Below the pieces are notes generated by a model, which saw only the letters and a list, made by a program, of their open reading frames with translations, was not told where the DNA came from and made no database searches. 64,000 nucleotides of DNA, from assembly GCF_017310015.1 (NCBI RefSeq), contig NZ_CP022297.1, positions 3,162,001-3,226,000 of the forward strand, given 5' to 3'. The translations under genes were made by a program, and so were the position numbers. This document shows positions 17,660 to 27,139 of this stretch, piece by piece. Each line of letters begins with the position of its first letter. Position 1 is the first letter of the stretch. Source of the DNA: Marinobacterium iners. GTDB lineage: Bacteria > Pseudomonadota > Gammaproteobacteria > Pseudomonadales > Balneatricaceae.

Positions 17660-20451
17660 TCACTGCCTTTTTACGGCTGTATCGCCCAGATCTTCAAGCC
17701 TTCGCGGTGGAGCAAACAGATAGCCCTGCAGTTCATCGCAGGCCTGCTGCCCAAGGAATTCCACCTGTTCGGCTGTTTCAACTCCTTCGGCCACCACCTT
17801 CAACCCCAACGAGTGGGCCAGCAGGATGATGGTTTGCACAATAATCCTGTCATCAGCATCGGTACCAATATCACGTACGAAAGAGCGATCAATCTTGAGG
17901 TAGTCAATCGGCAAGCGCTTGAGGTACTCCAGTGATGAGTAACCGGTACCAAAGTCATCAATCGCCACTTCAACACCGAGTGCCTGCACCTCGGAGAGCT
18001 GCGCCACAGTGGTGTTGAAGCTTTCCACCAGTGCGCTCTCCGTTACTTCGATACAGAACTGCTCTGGCCCAAGGTGGTACTCTTCCAAAACCTCACGCAG
18101 TGCATCCACCCAGCTGCCACTCTGGAACTGGCGTGGCGACAGGTTGATAGCGACCTGAAGGCCGTTCAGCGGCGTTTGTTGCAGGTCTCGCCCCACCTGA
18201 TGCAACAGCCAGACCGTCATCGACTCCAGCGCCTGGCTGGCTTCGCAATGGGAATGAACTCGGCCGGCGATACCAGCCCCAACTCATGGCTGTGCCAGCG
18301 CATCAATGCCTCGTAGCCGCAGACTGCGCCGCCAGGCAGTACCTTGGGCTGATAGACCAGATACAGCTCGTCACGCTCAAGCGCTTCGTTCAACCCAGTT
18401 TTGATGCGCATATTGCGCTGGTTACGAGCATTGATTTGCGGATCGAAGAACGCGTAGCGCCCTCGCCCCTGCTCTTTGGCAAAATACATGGCGGCATCGG
18501 CATGGCCGACCAGAGTGTCCTGATCCTCGCCATCACGCGGATAACTGACGATGCCGATACTGGAGCCGATGCGCACATCATGCCTTTCGACTCTGAACGG
18601 GGTTTTCAGCTGCTCAATCAGCTTGTCGGCGACCGCGGCCAGGCTGTCATCCCCTTCCGGCTGCGGCAGCAGTACGGTGAACTCGTCCCCTCCCAGACGG
18701 AAGGCACTGTCCGACTCACGCAGACAGCCCTTGAGCCGCTCGGCCACCTGACACAACAGCTGGTCGCCCACGGCATGACCATGGGTATCGTTGACTTCCT
18801 TGAACAGGTCCAGATCAATAAACAAAAGACCAAAGGTTTCACCGTAGCGCTTGCCCCGGCGCAGCGCCTCTGTCACTCGGCGCATGAATTCGGTGCGGTT
18901 GTACAGACCGGTCAGGGTATCGTGATAGGCGAGCTGGTGCAGATTGCGCTCAGCGTTTTTCTCTTCGGTAATATCTTGGAAAATGCCAAAATAGCCATCC
19001 AGCTCTCCCTTGCGGTTGAGGATGGTACTGATCGACAGACGCACCGGATAGACCGTTTTGTCGGCACGCCGGTTCCACAATTCACCGTTCCACTTGCCAT
19101 TGCGCTGGATGTCCTGCCACATGCGGACGTAGAACGCCGCGTCCTGATGTTCCGATTTCTGAATTGAAGGGCACTGCCCCAGCAACTCATCACGCTTATA
19201 GCCGGTCATCTCCAGCAGCGACTGGTTTACGTCCACTATGCGATTGTCGGCATCGGTGATCATGATGCCTTCGGCCGTGTGTTCGAAGATGCGCTGGGCG
19301 ATACGCGCCAGATTCTCGTTCCTCTCCTGCTCCGTCACATCGGTGGCAACGGTGCACAGGGCGTAGGGGACACCGTCCTCGGCCACCAGCGGAAACTTGA
19401 CCATGAACCAGTTGTGCATCTCACCGTTTACCGGGAAACTCGCCTGGAACTGCATCGCCTTGCCTGTTTGCACCACCTCGCGATCACGCTTTGCAATTTC
19501 GCCGGCCCAGGGCTCGGGAACCAGATCGAACACGGTAGTGCCGGTTTCATCAGGCTTGCCCAGGGTCTCGATAAATCGCTCGTTGACCATGCGATAGAAC
19601 CCCTTGGGGTCCTTGATGTACACCATGGAGGGAATAAAGCGCAGGATATTTTCCATCTGCCGATTGGCCTGCAGCAGTTGCCCCCGGCTTTGCTCAAGCC
19701 GTGCCGCCATTTTGTCGATGGCCTGCCCGATCAGGCTCAACTCATCACGCCCCTTGAGGCCCGTACGCTGCCCCAGCTCGTCAGCGGCCAACGCAGCCGC
19801 CGTATTGGTAATCAGCAACAAACGCCGACTCACCGCCCGTTCAATCAGCACCCAGGCAAGTCCCGCCAACAGCACGACTGCCAGTGCCACCCACACGAAC
19901 AGACGATCCAGCCGATGCAACAGGGGCGCCATGGAACGCTCAAGATCCAGCTCAACCAGCACCAGGCCCCAGTTGTCCTGCAGGGAAGATTGCTCATCAA
20001 AGTAGATATAGGGCATCAAGCCATAGAGGGTATTTTCCCCCACACTCTGGTGTTGATATACAGGCTGTCGAGAGCTGATCGCCTGAGCAATCAGCTCCGG
20101 ATCAAAATGCAGGTGGAGGCTGCTCAGGGGGTTTCCCACCTGAGCAATACGACTGGATGCAATTACTTGGCCCTGAGGGTCGGTCACCAGCAGGTATTTG
20201 ACTTCACGATGGGCGCTGCTGGCGGCCACTTCACGTTTGACACCTTCCAGATCACCTCTACCGAGCATGTATTCGGTCGTCCCCTGCAGCCTATTCAGCG
20301 TATAACGCAGGCCGTCTTCCATGTTCTGATGCAGAAGCTGGCCCAGATAGGGTTTGATCAGACCGAAGGCCAGTACCAGCATCAGAAGTGCAAACAGCAC
20401 GATGGTAACCGGAATGATACGCCGCAGCGGCAACTCAGTGATCAGTTTCAT
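17660..20451 (-). pseudogene. GGDEF-EAL c-di-GMP protein with PAS domains, split by a one-base frameshift
   Basis: Two frames together encode one protein. The first (20451 to 18217, 744 codons) has a membrane-anchored periplasmic sensor (helices near residues 12-32 and 185-205), HAMP, two PAS domains, a GGDEF domain (RLGGDEF with I-site RESD) and the start of an EAL domain (GYEALMRW). The second (18220 to 17660) has the rest of the EAL domain with INLSPRQF, EVTES, IDDFGTGYSS, LKIDRSF and EGVET. The frames join at about 18244, where GCGAAG stands in place of an expected GCGGAAG-like sequence; adding one G gives a continuous 930-residue protein with all catalytic residues. Stop and restart overlap as ATGA, but the break is inside the catalytic barrel, so two separate polypeptides are unlikely to work unless they reassemble. 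Sequencing error is possible. Its start overlaps the upstream lipoprotein gene by 17 bases. Confidence 0.85.
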
Positions 20452-21409
20452 AGCTCGGATAATCCGCGTAGACCAGCCCTGACAGGTCAGGCAACTGTTG
20501 CATCAGTCCCTGCTCAAGCATCAGCCTTGCCAGCGCTTCTGCCTGCTTTTGCAGCTCAGAAGGCTTGCCGCTCATCAGGACTGAGGAGCGTTTCGGGCCC
20601 GGCTGTTCCAGTTGTTGCAGGCTTCTGAGTACTTCAGCGGCCGAACCGCCAATACGGGCCGTCATCACCTCGGCCGCCGCCTCTGGCGACTGGTGCAGAT
20701 ATTCCAGCGCCCGATGCCAGGCATCTATAAGATGATGGATCTGCCTGCGGTGGGATTTCAGCAGTGACTCACGCACTACCAGCAAATCCACCACTTCTCC
20801 TGGAATCATTGAAGAGTCAAACAGTATGACCGCCCCCTGCGCCAACAACTGTTGACGAACGGGTTCAAACGTCACCACCGCATCCACCTGGCCTTTGAGC
20901 CAAGCTTCATGGTGTTCGTTAACTTCAAGATGAACAATCTCTACATCCGTGGCGCTCATCCCATGCAATGCAAGCGCACGTGACAGCATGTAGGCACCCA
21001 GTGCCGTCGCCTCTACCCCGACACGCTTGCCACTCAGATCTTGTATCTGCTTAAAACCTGGACGCGCCAGAATGACGTCAGCCCCGTTGGATATGTCCGC
21101 CACCTGCACAATCACCGGCTTCAGGCCAGCTTCACGTAGACTGATCACTTCATCCAGTGTCAGCGCTGCCGCGTCAATGGCACCGTTGCGGTAGGCACGC
21201 ATGACCTCACTGGCCGACAAGAGCTCAACCAACGCGACGCTATCTCCCGACAGATAGCCCTGTTCGCGTGCAAGATAAAGCGGCTCATAACCGGGCCAGA
21301 GGTTTGTACCCAGTTTGACGGGGGATGGAGGGGGTGACAGACAGCCTGCTGTCACCAGAAAGGGGATCAGCAGCAGGCACAGTGTTTGCAGTCGTCTCTT
21401 AAGCCGCAT
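20435..21409 (-). CDS. Lipoprotein substrate-binding protein (NMT1/ABC SBP type)
   Basis: A 324-residue lipoprotein: the signal MRLKRRLQTLCLLLIPFLVT ends in lipobox TAGC. The mature part (KLGTNLWPGYEPLYLAREQGYL, NGADVILARPG, GKRVGVEATALGAYMLSRAL) is the two-lobed fold of nitrate/taurine/thiamine-precursor binding proteins. There are no ABC permease or ATPase genes nearby. Instead its 3' end overlaps the start of a membrane GGDEF-EAL gene by 17 bases, so it probably passes ligand information to that sensor, as NspS does to MbaA in Vibrio cholerae. That pairing is inference from gene overlap. Ligand unknown. Confidence 0.87.
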   Translation of the reverse strand: MRLKRRLQTLCLLLIPFLVTAGCLSPPPSPVKLGTNLWPGYEPLYLAREQGYLSGDSVALVELLSASEVMRAYRNGAIDAAALTLDEVISLREAGLKPVIVQVADISNGADVILARPGFKQIQDLSGKRVGVEATALGAYMLSRALALHGMSATDVEIVHLEVNEHHEAWLKGQVDAVVTFEPVRQQLLAQGAVILFDSSMIPGEVVDLLVVRESLLKSHRRQIHHLIDAWHRALEYLHQSPEAAAEVMTARIGGSAAEVLRSLQQLEQPGPKRSSVLMSGKPSELQKQAEALARLMLEQGLMQQLPDLSGLVYADYPSYETDH

Positions 21410-21925
21410 CCCGGCAACTCTCCATGACTAAATATGACGACAGTTTACCGCAACCGGGTAGCCAAGTCCTCGCTGCCGGAACCAAAACGGGATGCTCGAT
21501 ACCAAAGTTCCATACCCTGTGAATTACTCTAGAGACCCGAGTCGAATTGCCTTCATGCATACATGTTATGCACTAAAGTATTCACAATCCACAAGCCTTT
21601 TCGATGCGGTTGATAACCTGATCCGTTTTGCTCACATATTCTGTGCAAAACCTCATGGATAAGTTCGGGAAAGTGTGCAAAACAAAACAATAACTATCTG
21701 TAAATAAAAGATATTTCAAAAGCGTACAATTCTTGATCGAGATAGGGATGGTTTTCCTCAGGCCTGTTTTGTCAACCCCAATCCAGGCACCAATTCCGTT
21801 AAGTTAACGCTTTATCTGAAGTAGAGCATGATTTTTATTCACACCCAGACAGGATCATAAAACACCCCTCCTTGGGCCTGTGCATGAAACCTGTATGGGC
21901 TGAGGATGAAAGTCCAGAATGTTCC
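21410..21925. other. Gene-free, AT-rich intergenic region
   Basis: About 516 bases between the lipoprotein start and the end of the NlpC/P60 gene. The middle (about 21530-21870) is clearly more AT-rich than its surroundings, as expected for promoter DNA of the minus-strand SBP gene. I see no convincing coding frame, RNA or repeat. CTGAGGA/TCCTCAG around 21902-21928 could form a seven-pair hairpin at the NlpC stop, but without a T tract. Confidence 0.5.
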
Positions 21926-22387
21926 TCAGGGACGCCGCGCCATCCACCACGCGTCTTCCCAGTATGGGTTATCCAGCCGCGAGATCATCACGCCACGACT
22001 GGTAGACGCGTGGATAAATTCGCCATTGCCGATATAGATGCCGGCATGTCGCTGCTTCCAGCCAGTCTTGAAAAATACCAGATCAGCCGGTTGCAGCTGA
22101 TGCCGCTTTACCGGAGAACCTATACGGGCCTGTTTTTCGGTTGTACGGGGCAACTGGGTGCCATTTAGATCTGCATAGACCCGCTGGATAAAGCCGGAAC
22201 AGTCCACACCTGAACGGTCCTGGCCACCGTAACGATAGGGGGTACCTGCCCACTGGCTGTAGTGGTCAAGGAGTTGCTGTCGCTGTGGATGATGCAGATC
22301 AACGGGCGTATGGCCATAACGCGGAGCGCTGCTGCAACCCGCCAGCAGCAGCGCCATGAGTGTCAGCAACGTAAGTGAGCGTGGCAT
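21926..22387 (-). CDS. NlpC/P60 peptidoglycan endopeptidase lipoprotein (MepS/Spr-like)
   Basis: A 153-residue outer-membrane lipoprotein; lipobox LLAGC follows a short hydrophobic signal. The NlpC/P60 catalytic triad is visible: Cys in GVDCSGFIQ, His in RHAGIYIG and a second His in EFIHAST. Such enzymes cut the D-Ala-meso-DAP cross-link, making room for wall growth. Size and architecture match MepS (Spr) of enteric bacteria. It is divergent from the DEAD-box gene. Confidence 0.92.
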   Translation of the reverse strand: MPRSLTLLTLMALLLAGCSSAPRYGHTPVDLHHPQRQQLLDHYSQWAGTPYRYGGQDRSGVDCSGFIQRVYADLNGTQLPRTTEKQARIGSPVKRHQLQPADLVFFKTGWKQRHAGIYIGNGEFIHASTSRGVMISRLDNPYWEDAWWMARRP

Positions 22388-22526
22388 GACCGTCTCCTGA
22401 AGTATTCATGTTTAATGTTTAACCACTCAAGGCATTCAAGGTCAAGCCAATAACCCGCTTCAGTGCAGCTCTATCACGCGCTTTCTGCTAGTATGCTCGC
22501 AACTGATTTCAAGCGAGAAAAAACCC

Positions 22527-23888
<1,362 letters not shown>

Positions 23889-23911
23889 TCCCGCGTTGTA
23901 CTGCCACTGAT

Positions 23912-23944
23912 GCCGGCCCGCTGCTTCCTGCAGTGGCCGGCTTT
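23912..23944 (+). terminator. Terminator after the DEAD-box gene
   Basis: GCCGGCC...GCTGC pairs with GCAG...GGCCGGC around a TTCCT loop, followed by TTT. Strong stem, short T tract, 24 bases after the stop. Confidence 0.65.
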
Positions 23945-23994
23945 CACCATCGCCTCCAACCCGACCTGTCCCCAGCGCATCAGAGCTCTCACCC

Positions 23995-24012
23995 AAAGAG
24001 CGATCGCTCTTT
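23995..24012 (+). repeat. 18-bp perfect palindrome with T-rich trailer
   Basis: AAAGAGCGATCGCTCTTT reads the same on both strands. As RNA it gives a seven-pair stem with a GATC loop followed by TTGTTGTTAT, so it may be a second terminator; as DNA it could be a dimer-binding operator for the CoA-transferase gene, whose start is about 200 bases downstream. Confidence 0.5.
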
Positions 24013-24131
24013 GTTGTTATAATCGCAACTTAATTTCGCAAAAACGACAACAAAAAGCATTATTTTTGCCCAATCCAGGCCACTGTTTTACATAATTGCA
24101 ACAATCAAACTACATACATTCCCGCATTCAC

Positions 24132-24140
24132 TGCTAGAAT
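24132..24140 (+). promoter_or_regulatory. Candidate extended -10 promoter of the CoA-transferase gene
   Basis: TGCTAGAAT is a good extended -10 element 76 bases before the ATG, downstream of an AT-rich tract. I cannot see a convincing -35 at the usual distance, which extended -10 promoters tolerate. Confidence 0.35.
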
Positions 24141-24215
24141 CCGCCTCCACCAGACTGCGTAAATATTAATCACTATCAGAATATGCAGGCTTGTTGACAA
24201 CAAACAGGAACGACC

Positions 24216-25730
24216 ATGTCTTCAACTTCACGAATTTTGTGTTCGCGTCTGCGTGAGCGCATCATGAGCGCCGAACAGGCCGCTGAACTGATCTCTCCCG
24301 GCGCCAACGTCGGCATGAGCGGCTTCACCGGTGCCGGTTATCCCAAGGCTGTACCCGCGGCGCTGGCCGAGCGTATTCGCCATCACAATGCCGCCGGCGG
24401 CAAACCGTTTCGGATCAATGTCTGGACCGGTGCCTCCACTGCTCCCGAGCTGGATGGCGCACTGGCGGAAGTGGACGGCATCGAAATGCGGCTGCCGTTC
24501 CAGAGCGACCCGATCTGCCGCGGACGGATCAACAGTGGCACGATGGAGTATGTGGATTACCACCTGTCTGAAGTGTCGCAATACGCCTGGTCAGGCTTTC
24601 TCGGCAAGATGGATATCGCCCTGATCGAAGTCGCCGGTATCCGCGAGGATGGCAGCCTGATCCCTTCTTCGTCCGTCGGCAACAACAAGACCTGGATCGA
24701 GCAGGCCGACAGAATCATTCTTGAGGTCAACGCCCAGCAGAACGCCAAGCTGGAAGGGATGCACGACATCTATTACGGCACCGCCCTGCCGCCCAACCGC
24801 AAACCGATCATGCTGACCCACCCGGCGGATCGCATTGGTGAAGCCTATCTGCACTGCCCTGTGGATAAAGTGATCGCGGTGGTGGAAACCTCGGCAGCGG
24901 ATCGCAACTCCCCGTTCAAGGCACCGGATGCCACCTCCAGGCGGATCGCCGAGCACATTCTCGAATTCTTCCAGCGCGAGATCGAAATCGGTCGCCTGCC
25001 AAAAGAGTTGCTGCCGATTCAGTCCGGTGTGGGCAACATCCCCAATGCGGTACTGGAAGGGTTGGATGCAGGCCCGTTCAAGAACCTAACTGCCTTCACC
25101 GAAGTGATTCAGGACGGCATGCTGAAGATGCTCAAGTCCGGCACCCTGGGCGTTGCCTCGGCCACCGCCTTCTCATTGAGTCCCGACGGCATCCGCGAGT
25201 TCGATGAGAATATCGACCTGTACCGCGACAAGATCATTCTGCGCCAGCAGGACATCTCCAACCATCCGGAGCTTGCCCGTCGGCTCGGCATCATCGCCAT
25301 GAACGGGCTGATCGAAGCCGATATTTACGGCAACGTGAACTCGACCCACATCATGGGCAGCCGGATGATGAACGGTATCGGTGGTTCAGGGGATTTTGCC
25401 CGCAACGGCTACCTGTCGATCTTCGTTTCGCCCTCTACCGCCAAGGACGGAGCGATTTCGTCCATCGTACCGATGGTGTCCCATGTGGATCACACCGAGC
25501 ACGACGTGAAGATCATCGTCACCGAACAGGGTCTGGCGGATCTGCGCGGACTGTCACCCCGCCAGCGTGCCCATGCGATCATCAACAACTGTGCACATCC
25601 GGATTTCCGCGAACGCCTGCTGGACTATTTCAACCGCGCCTGTGCCAGCGGTCGCGGCATGCATACGCCACACCTGCTGGATGAAGCCCTGAGCTGGCAC
25701 CAGCGCTACGAAACCGAGGGGCGGATGTAA
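24216..25730 (+). CDS. Acetyl-CoA hydrolase/transferase family, probable succinyl-CoA:acetate CoA-transferase
   Basis: A 504-residue class I CoA-transferase. The N-terminus (GANVGMSGFTGAGYPKAVP), the catalytic Glu296 in AFTEVIQDGML and the C-terminal GGSGDFARNGYLSIF match the AarC/Cat1 type that moves CoA between succinyl-CoA and acetate (or propionate); AarC uses Glu294 at the same place. It can replace succinyl-CoA synthetase in the TCA cycle or detoxify acetate. The window also holds aconitase and pyruvate oxidoreductase, but they are not co-transcribed with it. Flanked by its own promoter-like region and a strong terminator, so a single-gene unit. Confidence 0.9.
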   Translation: MSSTSRILCSRLRERIMSAEQAAELISPGANVGMSGFTGAGYPKAVPAALAERIRHHNAAGGKPFRINVWTGASTAPELDGALAEVDGIEMRLPFQSDPICRGRINSGTMEYVDYHLSEVSQYAWSGFLGKMDIALIEVAGIREDGSLIPSSSVGNNKTWIEQADRIILEVNAQQNAKLEGMHDIYYGTALPPNRKPIMLTHPADRIGEAYLHCPVDKVIAVVETSAADRNSPFKAPDATSRRIAEHILEFFQREIEIGRLPKELLPIQSGVGNIPNAVLEGLDAGPFKNLTAFTEVIQDGMLKMLKSGTLGVASATAFSLSPDGIREFDENIDLYRDKIILRQQDISNHPELARRLGIIAMNGLIEADIYGNVNSTHIMGSRMMNGIGGSGDFARNGYLSIFVSPSTAKDGAISSIVPMVSHVDHTEHDVKIIVTEQGLADLRGLSPRQRAHAIINNCAHPDFRERLLDYFNRACASGRGMHTPHLLDEALSWHQRYETEGRM

Positions 25731-25762
25731 CCCGCCCCTCCATCCCGATGCTCTAAGCGTTT

Positions 25763-25790
25763 GGCGCCCCTCCTGAGGCGCCTTTTTTTT
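25763..25790 (+). terminator. Strong rho-independent terminator
   Basis: GGCGCC-CCTCCTGA-GGCGCC stem-loop followed by eight T residues, 33 bases after the CoA-transferase stop. Confidence 0.9.
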
Positions 25791-25888
25791 GCCTCGTATT
25801 CCCCGACGCCCGGACTCCCGTTCCGTACAGGATCTGTTACCCTGTAGTGAGTCAATCGGGCTGCCTTGGCAGTCCTGCAGGAGGGTAC

Positions 25889-27139
25889 ATGGACAACTCT
25901 CAACTCTTGCTGTTACTGGTGGCGCTGGCGCTGGGCATGTTGATCGGGCTGCAGCGCGGCTGGCACGAGCGCAATACACCCGCCGGCGGTCGTATTGCCG
26001 GAATCCGCACCTTCGGTCTGCTGGCCCTCAGCGGCGCACTGGCCGGAGTGCTGACAACGCCACTGGGACCCGGCATCGCCATCGCCATGGGGCTGGCAGT
26101 GACACTGCTGCTGGGGCTGGCGCACTGGCTCGATTCGAACGATGACCACGACTACGGCATGACCACCGTTGTGGCCGGGATCGTCACCTACCTGACCGGC
26201 CTGCTCACCGTACTGGGTGACCTGAGCCTGGCCGTTGCCGTGGCGGTCATCACCACCATCGTGCTGCACTTCAAGCAGACACTGCATCAGGCGCTGGAGC
26301 ACCTGAGCGACAGCGAGATGCGCGGTATCCTGCAGCTGGCTCTGATCTCGGCTGTACTGCTGCCGGTACTGCCCAACCAGAGCTACGGCCCCTGGGATGC
26401 ACTTAACCCCTACGAAATCTGGCTGATGGTAGTGCTGATTGCCGGTATCAGTCTGGCGGCCTACTTTGCCATGCGCCTGACCGGGCCCGACAAGGGGGTG
26501 ATGATTACCAGCATTCTGGGAGGGCTGGCATCCAGTACCGCACTGACCCTGAGTCTGGCACGCATGAATGCCCGCGTGCCCATGCCTCGGCTGCTGGCCT
26601 GTGGCATTCTGCTGGCCTCGGCCATCATGTATCCACGCATTCTGCTCGAAGTGGCTGTGATCAACCCCGAGTTACTGCCGCCGCTCCTGCCTCCGATGCT
26701 GGCCATGATGCTGGCCTGCGTAATCAGCGCAGTGTGGCTCTGGATCAAACGAGAACCCTATGCAGAAGTGGATACCAGCAAGCTCTCGACACAGCCCTTC
26801 CAACTGATCCCGGCCCTTCAGTTCGGCCTTTTACTGGCGGCCATCCTGCTGATCGCTCACGGCATTCGAGAGCATATGGGCGAGCAGGGGCTGTGGCTGG
26901 TGTCCATTGTCGCCGGCCTGACCGATGTCGATGCCATCACGCTGACGCTGGCTCGCATGGCACAGGACAGCATCGGCAGCGAAACGGCCGTCACCGGAAT
27001 TACCCTGGCCGCGATCACCAACACATTGGTCAAGGGTGGTCTGGCACTGTTTGCCGGCCATGCTTCACTGTGTCGCCCGCTCTGGCCCGGCTTGCTGTTC
27101 GCCGTTGCCCTGGCACTGCTAACCTTATGGATACTCTGA
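25889..27139 (+). CDS. MgtC/SapB-DUF4010 family membrane protein
   Basis: A 416-residue integral membrane protein with many helices. The N-terminal part (LGMLIGLQRGWHER then AGIRTFGLLALSGALAG) is the MgtC/SapB domain, and the longer C-terminal half (GGLASSTALTLSLARMN, GLTDVDAITLTLARMA) is the DUF4010 type. The biochemical role is not established. An ideal GGAGG site precedes ATG 25889; an upstream in-frame codon has none. Its stop overlaps the Lon-like protease start by 13 bases, so the two are probably co-translated, which hints at a shared role in membrane or stress physiology. Confidence 0.85.
   Translation: MDNSQLLLLLVALALGMLIGLQRGWHERNTPAGGRIAGIRTFGLLALSGALAGVLTTPLGPGIAIAMGLAVTLLLGLAHWLDSNDDHDYGMTTVVAGIVTYLTGLLTVLGDLSLAVAVAVITTIVLHFKQTLHQALEHLSDSEMRGILQLALISAVLLPVLPNQSYGPWDALNPYEIWLMVVLIAGISLAAYFAMRLTGPDKGVMITSILGGLASSTALTLSLARMNARVPMPRLLACGILLASAIMYPRILLEVAVINPELLPPLLPPMLAMMLACVISAVWLWIKREPYAEVDTSKLSTQPFQLIPALQFGLLLAAILLIAHGIREHMGEQGLWLVSIVAGLTDVDAITLTLARMAQDSIGSETAVTGITLAAITNTLVKGGLALFAGHASLCRPLWPGLLFAVALALLTLWIL

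Noticed and set aside
19279..20628. A 449-codon plus-strand frame opposite the GGDEF-EAL gene
   Set aside because: Opposite a recognisable sensor gene; translated sequence has no family pattern.
21872..22168. A 98-codon plus-strand frame over the NlpC/P60 gene
   Set aside because: Opposite the catalytic part of a clear NlpC/P60 protein.
24000..24007. GCGATCGC as a cyanobacterial HIP1 site
   Set aside because: HIP1 is abundant only in cyanobacteria; here it is the core of a longer single palindrome in a gammaproteobacterial context.
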